From Spirochaetaceae bacterium (GTDB taxonomy: Bacteria; Spirochaetota; Spirochaetia; DSM-2461), in contig JADGDJ010000013.1 in the NCBI GenBank assembly GCA_016744925.1, positions 1 through 42,214 on the forward strand: a DNA stretch of 42,214 nt, given 5' to 3'. Position 1 is the first letter of the stretch. Each line of letters begins with the position of its first letter. The notes under the pieces were generated by a model. The model was not told the origin of the DNA and did no database searches. It was given only the letters and a program-made list of their open reading frames with translations. Position numbers and translations under genes: made by a program. This document shows, one piece after another, positions 13,204 through 22,361 of this stretch.

Positions 13204-13282
13204 TAATAATATAATCGGATTTTAAACCTTCTATATTTAGATTTTATTCAGAAAATGTTCAATTTGTATTATATTGGTGAAT

Positions 13283-14005
13283 ATGGAAGAAAATAGAGTG
13301 CTGATAATTGAAGATGATTCTGAAATTGCCCAGGTTATAGCCGTAAACATAAAAGATCTCGGTTTGGTAACCGAACACGTTACAGATGGAAAAGAGGGTT
13401 TGAACAAAGCCCTGTCCGGTAATTTCAATCTAATAATTTTAGACATCATGCTGCCCGGACTCGATGGAATTTCTGTGTGTAGGAATATTCGGGAAAAAGA
13501 CCCGCTCACCCCGATTTTAATGGTAACGGCAAAAGCCGAGGAAATAGACAGAGTGCTCGGTCTTGAATTCGGTGCTGATGACTACATGACGAAACCCTTC
13601 AGTGTGAGAGAGTTGACAGCCCGGGTGAAAGCTCTTCTGAGGCGTTCCAATATATCACAGAATCAAAGTTCTGAAGATCAGGAAAAAAAACGGATCTCCA
13701 TAGGGAATCTGATAGTAGATTTCCATATGAGAAAAGTAGAACTGGAAAAGAGAGAGATTGAATTGACAGTCAAGGAATTTGACCTTCTGGCGCTTTTTAT
13801 ACAAAATCAGGGACGTGCCTACAGCAGAGCCGATTTATTAAATCTCATCTGGGGATATCAGTTCCAGGGTTATGAACACACGGTAAATACTCACATCAAT
13901 CGCCTGCGCAATAAGATTGAAAAAGATGCAGCCAATCCGGAATATCTAAAAACAGTATGGGGCGTGGGTTACCGCTTTGCCGAAGAAAAAGAGTTTAAAA
14001 AATGA
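13283..14005 (+). CDS. OmpR/PhoB-family response regulator
   Basis: A 240-residue protein. Receiver domain at residues 5-118 with acidic pocket in LIIEDD, phosphoacceptor Asp54 in LIILDIMLPGLDG, Thr82 and Lys104 in MTKPF; winged-helix DNA-binding domain at about 140-235 (LTVKEFDLLALFIQNQGRAYSRADLLNLIWG..., HTVNTHINRLRNKIE..., KTVWGVGYRF). A TTG nine bases upstream is open too, but the ATG matches the family start. No ribosome site is obvious; TATTAT at 13267-13272 could be a -10 element giving a very short leader. Overlaps the kinase gene by four bases. Targets unknown. Confidence 0.95.
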   Translation: MEENRVLIIEDDSEIAQVIAVNIKDLGLVTEHVTDGKEGLNKALSGNFNLIILDIMLPGLDGISVCRNIREKDPLTPILMVTAKAEEIDRVLGLEFGADDYMTKPFSVRELTARVKALLRRSNISQNQSSEDQEKKRISIGNLIVDFHMRKVELEKREIELTVKEFDLLALFIQNQGRAYSRADLLNLIWGYQFQGYEHTVNTHINRLRNKIEKDAANPEYLKTVWGVGYRFAEEKEFKK

Positions 14006-15462
14006 TCAGCATCTTCCATTCCTTCTACAGCAAGCTCTCTCTGATTTTTCTACTTCTCATACTCATGCTCGGTGCAGGAAGTCTGGTGATTGCTTTTAAT
14101 GCGGCGGATCACCTTTTTGATGAAGTGGAACAGACTTTGAATAGAGAGTATGCCTCCAGTATGGCTGTGGAACTGCAGCCCATGGTCAAAGAGGGGATCA
14201 ACGAGGAACAAATAAAAGAAACCATTAACTATATGATGGTTCTCAACCCCATGGTAGAGATATATCTGCTCGACAGAAATGGTGAGGTTCTGGCCTATTT
14301 CACAGGTCCCGGAGATAAGGTAATCCGTCACAAAGTAGACCTTAAACCGGTAAAAGAATTTATCATGAGCGGCGGGAAACTGGCTATTAACGGAGATGAT
14401 CCCCGTACGGAAAATGAGAAAAAGCCTTTCTCTGCTGCCCCTATGAGAATTGGAAATCAGCAGGGATATATCTATATCATATTGAGAGGACAGAGTTACG
14501 ACAAATCACACCAGATGATACGCAGCAGCTATTATCTGAAAACCGGACTGATTACATTTATACTGGCATTTCTGGCAACACTCATAGCGGGGCTCTCACT
14601 CTTCTCCCTTCTCACAAGGCGATTGAGGATTCTCGGTTCCGCTGTGAAAGCCTATGAACCGGAAAAAGAAAACAGACCTGTACAAATCGGAGGTTGCGAC
14701 GAATTATCCCTCCTGGCAGAGACCTTTAATGATATGGCGATTTCTATCAACAGGGGTATAAATGAGCTTCACAATGCAGAGCAACAGAGAAGCGACTTAA
14801 TCGCCAATATTTCACACGACCTGAGAAGCCCTCTCACATCGATCAGAGGACATTTGGAAACGATTCTGCTCAAAGAGGAAACTCTAACCAACGAGGTAAA
14901 AAGGGAATATCTGGAAATTAGCCTGAAAAATGTTTCCAGCTTTCAAAATCTTGTTGAGGAATTATTTGAACTGGCCAGACTGGAGGGGAAAGTGATCCAG
15001 CCTGCATCGGAATCTTTTCAAATAGCCTAACTATCACAAGATGTACTTCTAAAGCTGAAACCCCTGGCTGAAAAGAAACAAATTAATTTATCAATGATCC
15101 CACCGGAGATACTTCCCTCAGTCACAGGCGATATAGCCATGATAGAACGGGTGCTCACCAATATACTGGAAAATGCTCTGGCTCATACTCAGACAGACGG
15201 ATCGGTATTGCTCTCTCTTAATTGTGATTCAGAATCAGTCCACATCAGCATTAGTGATACGGGAGTGGGGATCTCCCCCGAAGATATCCCCCACATATTC
15301 GAGAGGTTCTACAGGGCTGATAAAAGCCGTGACAGAAGAACACCCGGAACCGGCCTGGGTCTCGCCATTGCAAAAGAGATCGTCCTGCTGCATAAGGGGC
15401 AGATTGAAGTTTTCAGCACAGAGGGTTCAGGTACCCTTTTCCGGATTACACTTCCCTTTTAA
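14002..15462 (+). pseudogene. Sensor histidine kinase split by an in-frame stop
   Basis: Together the interval encodes a complete kinase: membrane segment near residues 12-32, periplasmic sensor of about 150 residues, second membrane segment at about 183-203, HAMP, phosphoacceptor His272 in LIANISHDLRSPLTSIRGH, then N-box NILENALAHT, DTGVGISPEDIPHIFERFYRADKS and GTGLGLAIAK. A TAA at 15028-15030 interrupts it in the linker between the dimerisation and ATPase domains (FQIA-stop-LSQDVLLKLKPLAEKK); reading continues in the same frame on both sides. A GAA or CAA codon one base away would restore it. Without its ATPase domain the kinase cannot phosphorylate the regulator encoded upstream, unless the two halves are made separately. 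Confidence 0.88.
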
Positions 15463-15919
15463 GGGGAAGAACTGATTTGATGGAATCGAGAATGGGAACG
15501 TATCCGGTACAGCGGCATATATTGCCCTCCAGTGCTGTTTTTATTTCCTCTTCCGAGGGATGGGGATTCCTGTCGAGCAGAGCCTTGGTACTCATGAGCA
15601 CTCCGGGAGTGCAGTAACCGCATTGACTGCCACCATGGTCAATAAAGGCCTGTTGTAAGGCCGACAGTGTATTATTTTCAGCCAGGTTCTCGATAGTCTC
15701 GACCTCTTTGCCATTACACTGAGCGGCTAAAATAAGGCAGGAACAAACCGCCTCTCCATCGAGGATCACAGTACAGGCTCCGCATTCACCGACAGCGCAG
15801 CCCTCCTTGGTTCCCTTTAAGTTCAGATCATCCCGGAGTAGATCCAGAAGCCTGTGAGAGCCGGAGACGGTCAGCTCATGTGTTTTATTATTCACCTTTA
15901 TGGTTATTTCGGTCATCAT
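15446..15919 (-). CDS. [2Fe-2S] subunit of xanthine-dehydrogenase-type hydroxylase
   Basis: A 157-residue protein with both cluster motifs of the family: the plant-ferredoxin type CAVGECGACTVILDGEAVCSC near residue 40, and the helical-domain pair CGYCTPG and CRCTGY near residues 100-136. It passes electrons from the molybdenum site to FAD. Its start overlaps the end of the preceding Moco/FAD gene by 32 bp, so the two are translationally coupled. Its 3' end overlaps the convergent kinase gene by 17 bp. Confidence 0.95.
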   Translation of the reverse strand: MMTEITIKVNNKTHELTVSGSHRLLDLLRDDLNLKGTKEGCAVGECGACTVILDGEAVCSCLILAAQCNGKEVETIENLAENNTLSALQQAFIDHGGSQCGYCTPGVLMSTKALLDRNPHPSEEEIKTALEGNICRCTGYVPILDSIKSVLPLKREV

Positions 15920-18900
15920 TGATCTCCTCGATCAGGGACTTCAGATTATCTCTGAATATATTGAGAAATACAGGCTTTTTATATATACCGGACCACCTGG
16001 TGCCGATGGCCTCTTCAATTTTCTGTGACAGAAACATTTCGGCTTCCAACACAGTGTTTCCCTTCAGTTCCTCTCCCGTAAAAATCTTCTCGATTTCCTT
16101 CAGTCTGGTCGGGTAGGAGAACAAAGCTCCATCGACGATGCGGCACTCCTCCACACGGAGATGCTCATCCATCTTGAAAATCATGCTGAGACTGACTCTG
16201 GTTATATTGAGAGTATTTCTCCTGCCGAGTTTTTCATAGGTCCAAAACCATTTTCCATCGGGTTTAGGCAGGATAACAGAATGTATAAGTTCATCTTCTT
16301 CCAGAGAGGTTTTATATCCCCCTGTGATGAAATCTCCCAGGGGAATTTTCCTATCGGAATTTTCCGAAACAATCCTGAGCACTGCCCCGTAAATAAGCAA
16401 AGGGGGTATAGAATCTCCGCAGGGCGCTGCGTTGGCAAGATTTCCGCCAATAGTAGCTCTATTTCTAATCTGATTTGAGCCTGTGAGAATCGCGGCTTCA
16501 GCCAATATTGGAAAGAGGGTTTTCACAATCGCGTGATTGTGAAGAGTATTGAAATTCACAGCTGATCCTATGATCAATTCATTATCTGTATCACTTATAC
16601 CTGAGAGTTCACTGAGCGAAGAAATATCGACAAATGTCTGATGTTCCCTGGTCAATCTCGATTGAACCAAGAGATCGGTTCCTCCGGCCAGAGGAGTGGC
16701 AGAAGGAGTTGAGACCATAACGAGAGCTTCCTTTAAATTGTCCGGATTGAGCAATGTGATTGAACTGAGTGAGGGAATTTGTTTTTTCCCAGAATCCTTA
16801 TGAGCCTGCTCACTCTGGCGGGCCGGTTTTTTAAGATTGTAGCCCAGATAGACCTGCTCCATGGTTAACGGGAGGTTGTAGGGCCGATTTCCTGTTGCGA
16901 AAAAGAGTGCGTTTGCCAGAGCCCCGGCAATTATTTCATTAGTCGGTTCGCCGACACTCTTGGCACCGAAAGGTCCGTATTTATCGGGATTCTCGATAAT
17001 AATAGGATCTATGTCTCCTATGTCCTTTATAGTCGGCAGAAGATAAGCATCAAAATTCTCGCTTTTGACCATTCCACCCTGCATATTGAAGTCTTCGAGA
17101 ATAGCATATCCCATCCCCTGAACGACACCTCCATAAATCTGCCCCTCCACACCAACCTTGTGTATGGCTCTGCCCACATCATGAGCTGCAGTCACGCGGA
17201 GGACCTCCATCTTCCCCGTATAGGTATCGACCCGGATCTCAGCGACCTGGCAGCCGTAGACATAAGTGAAATAGGCATCGCCCTGACCGGTTTCATCATC
17301 GAAATCGACATCGGGACCCTGAAAATATCCAATGGCGGACAGGTTGACACCGGCAGCTACAGCTTTCTCCACTGCCGAGTAAAAACTTATGAACCGGTTA
17401 CAATCTTTAAGAGACCTGATGATCCCCTCGTCCCAGCTTGTTTCATCAGACCGATTGACTTCAAGATCCTTTTTTATCACTTGAAAGATCCTGTCTTTGA
17501 GTATTTCCGCGGCGTCCTTGACGGCGGATCCTCCGGTCAGAGTCGATCGGGATGCCACTGTCGGTCCCCCGTCGGGAGTACAGGACGTCGGACTGTCCAT
17601 CATATAAACTTTTTCCAGAGGAATTCCCAGAACCTCACAGGCAATTATTGAAAATGCGGTCTGCAGCCCCGAACCGTTTTCACAAACACCACTTAAAAGA
17701 TTCACACTTCCATCGGGATTGACAGTTAAAACAGCACTAGATATGTCCACTCCTTCCGATCCGAGTGAACAGCCCCTGAGACTGTCGGCTATGCCTATTC
17801 CATAGCGGTATCGTCCACCATCACTATTCCGACGGGAAAATTCTTTTCGTTTCTCTATAAATCGGGACTTCTCAGCAGTTTCATCCAATGCCTGTATGAG
17901 CGATACTTTGTGATCTTTAAAATGCTGGGATGTGGCTGAACGGCTGTTCTGTCTGAGAGCATTATCCAACCGGATATCTAAAGGAGATAGATCGCAGAAA
18001 GAAGCGATTTCGTCAATGAGAGATTCATGGGCAAAGGTAATCTGGGGAGAACCGAATCCTCTCAATGCCGATGTGTAACAGTTATTCGTATAGACTCCAC
18101 GAATTCTCGTTTTCACATTTTCTATTTCGTAGGGACCCGTCGCCTGGACCAGTGCTCTCCAGGTTACGAAAAATGTCTGAAAGGAATAGGCTCCGCTGTC
18201 GGCAATTATATCGATTTCCATGGCTTTGATTTTACCAGCTTTGGAAAATCCCGCTTTGTAATTCATAATGAAGGGATGTCTTTTTGAACTCTCGATGATT
18301 GAATTCTCTCTGGAATAGGTGAATTGCACCGGTCTGCCGGTCATCCGGCACAATAATGCCGCACGGCAGGCGATATGATCTGCGATATCGTCTTTACCGC
18401 CAAAAGAGCCCCCCATAACAGATTTATGCACGTTTATACGACTCATATCCATTTTCAGAAATTGAGAGACAAAACGTCTGACTTTATGAGGATTTTGTAT
18501 GGAACCCAGTATTTCCACGCCCGAGCCCCTCATGTCCGGGACTGCGGTTATAGATTCCGGTTCCATATAAGCATGTTCCTGGAAGGGGGTCGTATACCGC
18601 CGTTCGAGTATATGATCTGATTGCGCAAATCCCTTTGCGACATCGCCTTTAATGAGGGGGTATTCATTGACAATATTGGATTCATATTCTTTGTGGACAA
18701 GCCGCGATAATTCTTTGACAGCCTCCTCAATATCCGTCACAGGTTCAAAAGATTCGTATTCAATTCTGATTGCTCCGGCGGCGGCGATTGCCTGATTCCG
18801 GGTCTCGGCAGCCACTACAGCGACGACATCCCCGATAAAATGAACCTCTTTTCCCGCAATGGGAGCGAAATCCGCCCGTACCGGTCCAATGTACTTATCT

Positions 18901-19109
18901 CCCGGCACATCATCATATAGAGCAATGGCTTTTACTCCATTCATTTCAGATGCTATTGAAACATCGATAGAGAGGATCTTGCCTGCCGGTATATCCGAAT
19001 AGCGGCATACCCCGTGGAGCATGTCCGGTATAGTGATATCATTTCCATATATGGCCCGACCTGTTACCTTTTCAAATCCATCGACACGCCCTTTTCGTTC
19101 ACCTATCAT
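15888..19109 (-). CDS. Fused Moco and FAD subunits of xanthine-dehydrogenase-type hydroxylase
   Basis: A 1073-residue fusion. Residues 1 to about 765 are the molybdopterin-binding subunit: GRVDGFEKVTGRAIYGNDI, FQEHAYMEPE, GGSFGGKDD, ALRGFGSPQ with the substrate-side Arg, QTAFSIIACEVLGIP and GPFGAKSVGEPTNE with the catalytic Glu. After a hydrophilic linker (ARQSEQAHKDSGKKQ), residues about 790-1073 are the FAD subunit: PLAGGTDLLVQ, IRNRATIGGNLANAAPCGDSIPPLL. Order is unusual: most bacteria encode these separately and eukaryotic enzymes run Fe-S, FAD, Moco. The arginine and RGFG motif favour purines or related N-heterocycles over CO, but the substrate is not certain. No maturation factor is in view. 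Confidence 0.93.
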   Translation of the reverse strand: MIGERKGRVDGFEKVTGRAIYGNDITIPDMLHGVCRYSDIPAGKILSIDVSIASEMNGVKAIALYDDVPGDKYIGPVRADFAPIAGKEVHFIGDVVAVVAAETRNQAIAAAGAIRIEYESFEPVTDIEEAVKELSRLVHKEYESNIVNEYPLIKGDVAKGFAQSDHILERRYTTPFQEHAYMEPESITAVPDMRGSGVEILGSIQNPHKVRRFVSQFLKMDMSRINVHKSVMGGSFGGKDDIADHIACRAALLCRMTGRPVQFTYSRENSIIESSKRHPFIMNYKAGFSKAGKIKAMEIDIIADSGAYSFQTFFVTWRALVQATGPYEIENVKTRIRGVYTNNCYTSALRGFGSPQITFAHESLIDEIASFCDLSPLDIRLDNALRQNSRSATSQHFKDHKVSLIQALDETAEKSRFIEKRKEFSRRNSDGGRYRYGIGIADSLRGCSLGSEGVDISSAVLTVNPDGSVNLLSGVCENGSGLQTAFSIIACEVLGIPLEKVYMMDSPTSCTPDGGPTVASRSTLTGGSAVKDAAEILKDRIFQVIKKDLEVNRSDETSWDEGIIRSLKDCNRFISFYSAVEKAVAAGVNLSAIGYFQGPDVDFDDETGQGDAYFTYVYGCQVAEIRVDTYTGKMEVLRVTAAHDVGRAIHKVGVEGQIYGGVVQGMGYAILEDFNMQGGMVKSENFDAYLLPTIKDIGDIDPIIIENPDKYGPFGAKSVGEPTNEIIAGALANALFFATGNRPYNLPLTMEQVYLGYNLKKPARQSEQAHKDSGKKQIPSLSSITLLNPDNLKEALVMVSTPSATPLAGGTDLLVQSRLTREHQTFVDISSLSELSGISDTDNELIIGSAVNFNTLHNHAIVKTLFPILAEAAILTGSNQIRNRATIGGNLANAAPCGDSIPPLLIYGAVLRIVSENSDRKIPLGDFITGGYKTSLEEDELIHSVILPKPDGKWFWTYEKLGRRNTLNITRVSLSMIFKMDEHLRVEECRIVDGALFSYPTRLKEIEKIFTGEELKGNTVLEAEMFLSQKIEEAIGTRWSGIYKKPVFLNIFRDNLKSLIEEINDDRNNHKGE

Positions 19110-19162
19110 ATAATCAATATAATACGAAGTTTATGATTTTTTATATTTTATGTGATAGTTTT

Positions 19163-19181
19163 GTTACAATTTCCCTGTAAC
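19163..19181. promoter_or_regulatory. Inverted repeat upstream of the DipZ-MsrBA operon
   Basis: GTTACA-N7-TGTAAC, a perfect six-base inverted repeat ending 20 bp before the DipZ start codon. TGTGATAGTT at 19151-19160 repeats ten bases of the palindrome at 23872. A regulator site is plausible, and position would suit a repressor. The 92-bp gap also has to hold the divergent promoter of the hydroxylase operon. Confidence 0.5.
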
Positions 19182-19201
19182 TTCTTATACGGAGGCTACA
19201 A

Positions 19202-20911
19202 ATGTTTATTTTAATTGCATTCGCGTTCCTATCGGGAATTGTGACAATCTTATCACCTTGTATACTGCCCATACTTCCCATAGTGCTCTCAGGTAGTGTC
19301 GGTGGGAAAAAGCGACCTTATGGTGTAATTTTTGGTTTTATTCTAAGTTTCAGTATCTTCACACTGACTCTTTCTTCTATTGTTCAGTTATTGAATATTC
19401 CCCCCAATGCCCTCCGATTCGCATCAGTTTTTCTGATCGTGTCATTCGGGATAATATTATTTGTACCTCAATTCGCCATGGTTTTTGAAAAACTTACGGC
19501 GAGAATCAATAAAAAACAAAAAGTTTCAAAAAGCTCTGAGGGATTTAAAGGCGGGTTAGTCGTTGGTTTGAGTCTGGGACTCATCTGGACTCCCTGCGTT
19601 GGACCAATTATGGCTTCAGTCATCAGTCTGGCGATAACACAGGCTGTCGATGGTGGTTCGGTACTCATAATTCTCTCCTATTCTCTGGGAACATCCATAC
19701 CAATGCTGGCGATAATGGCCGGTGGTAGAGGACTGATAAATAAGTTCCCTGCCCTTTTAAAAAACTCTGCCAAAATACAGAGAGGATTCGGAATAATAAT
19801 GATATTGGCGGGATTGTCCATCGGTTTCGGTCTGGACAGACAATTCCAGACAGCTGTACTCGATTTATTCCCCAATTACGGTGAGGGACTTACTTTCTTT
19901 GAGAACTCCGATCTCGTGCAAAATGCCATTGAATCTAGAAATGATTCCGATGAATCAGGCTCTTTTGATAAAGAACCCAAAAACGGGAATCTGGGTGACT
20001 ATGGAATGGCCCCGGAGATACTTACAGATGGTATGTGGTTAAATAGTGATCCTTTGAGTATGGAAGACCTTAAGGGAAAGGTTGTCATTATAGATTTCTG
20101 GACTTACAGCTGCATAAACTGTGTCAGAACCATTCCCTATCTCAAGTCGTGGTTTGAAACATATGAAGATGATGGGCTGGTGATAATAGGTGTCCATTCC
20201 CCTGAATTCGCATTTGAACGGGATCCTGAAAATCTGCGGAAAGCTATGGCTGAACTGGGTGTGGAATGGCCGGTTGTGCAGGATAATCAATTTACACAGT
20301 GGCGTGCCTACAACAACAGATATTGGCCTGCAAAGTATTTTATAGATGCGCAGGGGAGAATCCGATATTTCCATTTTGGTGAAGGTGATTACGACGATTC
20401 TGAAAAGGTCATAAGAAAATTGCTGAAGGAAGCGGGAATGTCTGCGGGAGAGATGGCTGAGACGACTGATGAGGCAAAACGCGAAAGCCGAACCCCGGAG
20501 ACCTATCTCGGCTACGGAAGAACCGAAGGTTTTCTTTCCAACAGAGAAATCCTTAGAAATGAATACGCTCAATACCAGCTTTCCGAAGGTTTGGAAAACG
20601 GTGAATGGTCACTAGAAGGAGACTGGGCTTTTACTGATCAGTATGTTGTGAATAGTGAAAACGGGATTCTGGAGTTGGAGTTCCATGCAAAAAATGTGTT
20701 CCTGGTCATCGATCCGGAAGATGAAAACGGGACCGTCGAAATAGAAGTTGATGGATTTGTATCAGCAGATACAGGGGATGTACAAAACGGTGTTCTTCGA
20801 CCTGATGGGAGCCGTTTATATGAACTGGTTAAACTGAAAAAAGCGGGAAGGCACACAGTGAAATTAAAAATTAATGGCAAGATGCGATTATTCGCATTCA
20901 CATTTGGGTAG
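19202..20911 (+). CDS. DipZ-like protein: CcdA domain, thioredoxin domain, C-terminal beta domain
   Basis: A 569-residue protein. Residues 1-220 are a CcdA/DsbD-type six-helix transporter with paired cysteines in LSPCILPI (21) and IWTPCVGP. Residues about 260-405 are a periplasmic TlpA-like thioredoxin with WTYSCINCVRTIP as active site. Residues about 420-569 form a beta-rich domain (GYGRTEGFLSN..., KNVFLVIDPEDENG, ELVKLKKAGRHTVKLKI) seen in DipZ of actinobacteria. It should carry electrons from cytoplasmic thioredoxin across the membrane. The two exported methionine sulfoxide reductases encoded next are the obvious recipients. GGAGG precedes the ATG. A small hairpin (20929-20945) lies before msrB. 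Confidence 0.9.
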   Translation: MFILIAFAFLSGIVTILSPCILPILPIVLSGSVGGKKRPYGVIFGFILSFSIFTLTLSSIVQLLNIPPNALRFASVFLIVSFGIILFVPQFAMVFEKLTARINKKQKVSKSSEGFKGGLVVGLSLGLIWTPCVGPIMASVISLAITQAVDGGSVLIILSYSLGTSIPMLAIMAGGRGLINKFPALLKNSAKIQRGFGIIMILAGLSIGFGLDRQFQTAVLDLFPNYGEGLTFFENSDLVQNAIESRNDSDESGSFDKEPKNGNLGDYGMAPEILTDGMWLNSDPLSMEDLKGKVVIIDFWTYSCINCVRTIPYLKSWFETYEDDGLVIIGVHSPEFAFERDPENLRKAMAELGVEWPVVQDNQFTQWRAYNNRYWPAKYFIDAQGRIRYFHFGEGDYDDSEKVIRKLLKEAGMSAGEMAETTDEAKRESRTPETYLGYGRTEGFLSNREILRNEYAQYQLSEGLENGEWSLEGDWAFTDQYVVNSENGILELEFHAKNVFLVIDPEDENGTVEIEVDGFVSADTGDVQNGVLRPDGSRLYELVKLKKAGRHTVKLKINGKMRLFAFTFG

Positions 20912-20974
20912 AGATAAAACTGGTGATGCGAAGCATCGGATCCAGTTGTTAGTCTCAAAGATAAGGATATTGAT

Positions 20975-21604
20975 ATGAAAAAAATAGTAAAACTTACATT
21001 AACAGGGTTAATACTGGCGGGATTAATTGTTACGGCCTATGCCACAGGACAATCTGAATCGAAGGAAATGGATAAAGAGATGGAGCCACCCAAAATGGAA
21101 GGATCTATGGAAATGACAATGGACGCTCCTATGGCAGTACCCCCTCCGGGAGCAGAAACCGGAAGATATGAAAAGCCTTCTTATGATGAGTTATCAAGGA
21201 CCTTGACAGACCTCCAGCTTCAGGTGACTCAAAATGATGGAACGGAAAGAGCATTCAGCAATGAGTATTGGGACCATAAGGGTGTGGGTATTTATGTAGA
21301 TATTGTTTCGGGAGAACCTCTATTCAGTTCAACCGACAAATACAAGTCCGGCACAGGATGGCCCAGTTTCACACAACCTCTTGAAGAAGGAAATGTTATG
21401 AATTTGACCGATGACGCTTTTGGAATGATCCGGGTAGAAGTGAGAAGTTTGTATGCGGACTCCCATTTGGGACATGTGTTTAACGACGGACCTCAGCCAA
21501 CGGGATTGAGATACTGCATAAACTCAGCATCGCTCAGATTTGTATCCGTGGACGATCTGGAGGAAGAGGGTTACGAGCAGTATATCTCTCTATTCAAGAA
21601 CTAA
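20975..21604 (+). CDS. msrB: Exported methionine-R-sulfoxide reductase
   Basis: A 209-residue MsrB with a signal peptide ([23 protein letters not shown]). Then comes a Met-rich acidic linker at about 31-53 with seven methionines ([20 protein letters not shown]), and the MsrB domain: [38 protein letters not shown], and catalytic Cys181 in [11 protein letters not shown]. The zinc-binding CxxC pairs of most MsrBs are absent (IYVDIVSG where CxxC is expected), and Cys181 is the only cysteine. Electrons must come directly from a thioredoxin-like partner, presumably DipZ. AAGGAT lies before the ATG. Middle gene of the dipZ-msrB-msrA set. Confidence 0.95.
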   Translation: MKKIVKLTLTGLILAGLIVTAYATGQSESKEMDKEMEPPKMEGSMEMTMDAPMAVPPPGAETGRYEKPSYDELSRTLTDLQLQVTQNDGTERAFSNEYWDHKGVGIYVDIVSGEPLFSSTDKYKSGTGWPSFTQPLEEGNVMNLTDDAFGMIRVEVRSLYADSHLGHVFNDGPQPTGLRYCINSASLRFVSVDDLEEEGYEQYISLFKN

Positions 21605-21622
21605 AAAGCTAAGGATTGAAAA

Positions 21623-22279
21623 ATGAAAAATATAATAATTACCCTATTGATGATTGCCGGTATTACAACAGCATTGACTGCTGTGGGAAATTCCGAACCG
21701 GAAGCGATGGAACCGGTTGAAAAAATGGAAATGTCTATGAACGGATCTGAGACTGCTATATTTGCCGGAGGATGTTTCTGGGGAATAGAAGGTGTTTTTG
21801 AACTACTTGAAGGTGTGGAAAATGTTGTTTCCGGTTATTCCGGTGGTCCTGCGGATATGGCCCATTACAATATGGTGGGATCAGGTCAAACCGGTCATGC
21901 CGAAGCAGTTCAGATTGACTATGATCCTCAGATGATCTCCTACGAGAAGCTGCTTGAAGTCTTCTTTCATGTTGCCCATGATCCTACTCAGTTAAACTAT
22001 CAGGGTCCCGATGTGGGTACCGAATACAGATCGGCAATATTCTATGCAAATGATGAGCAGAAAATGAAAACTGAAATATACATAAAAGAGCTGGAAAAAC
22101 AGAATGTCTACCAACAGCCTATTGTGACCCAGCTGGAGGAATTAGACGCCTTTTATCCGGCGGAAAACTATCATCAGGATTATTTACGAAGAAATCCCAA
22201 TCAGCCCTATATCGTTTACTGGGACATGCCCAAGATCAAAGATCTCGAATCACGCTATCCCGAGTTGCTGCAGAAATAG
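21623..22279 (+). CDS. msrA: Exported methionine-S-sulfoxide reductase
   Basis: A 218-residue MsrA. Signal peptide at 1-20, short Met-rich linker (EAMEPVEKMEMSMN), then the enzyme: Cys51 in FAGGCFWG, SGYSGG, GQTGHAEAVQIDYDP, YRSAIF, AENYHQDYL. Cys51 is the only cysteine, so it is a one-Cys MsrA without resolving cysteines and depends on an outside thiol. It reduces the S-epimer of methionine sulfoxide and complements MsrB, which takes the R-epimer. Starts 18 bp after msrB with AAGGA, ends before a strong terminator. Confidence 0.95.
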   Translation: MKNIIITLLMIAGITTALTAVGNSEPEAMEPVEKMEMSMNGSETAIFAGGCFWGIEGVFELLEGVENVVSGYSGGPADMAHYNMVGSGQTGHAEAVQIDYDPQMISYEKLLEVFFHVAHDPTQLNYQGPDVGTEYRSAIFYANDEQKMKTEIYIKELEKQNVYQQPIVTQLEELDAFYPAENYHQDYLRRNPNQPYIVYWDMPKIKDLESRYPELLQK

Positions 22280-22294
22280 AACCGGTTATTGAAG

Positions 22295-22325
22295 CTGTAC
22301 CATGTTAAACGATGGTACAGTTTTT
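22295..22325 (+). terminator. Intrinsic terminator after msrA
   Basis: CTGTACCAT pairs with ATGGTACAG around a GTTAAACG loop, followed by five T residues. It ends the dipZ-msrB-msrA transcript. Confidence 0.88.
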
Positions 22326-22361
22326 CCCTTCCTGATATAATCCTCTGGTAAGGATTTACAA

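Noticed and set aside
15094-15462. Independent ATPase-domain gene
   Set aside because: Same frame as the kinase upstream, no ribosome site at 15094, and the sequence on both sides of the TAA forms one continuous kinase.
20926-20950. Terminator between dipZ and msrB
   Set aside because: A stem of CTGG..GATGC with GCATC..CCAG is present but no T-run follows; read-through to msrB is expected.
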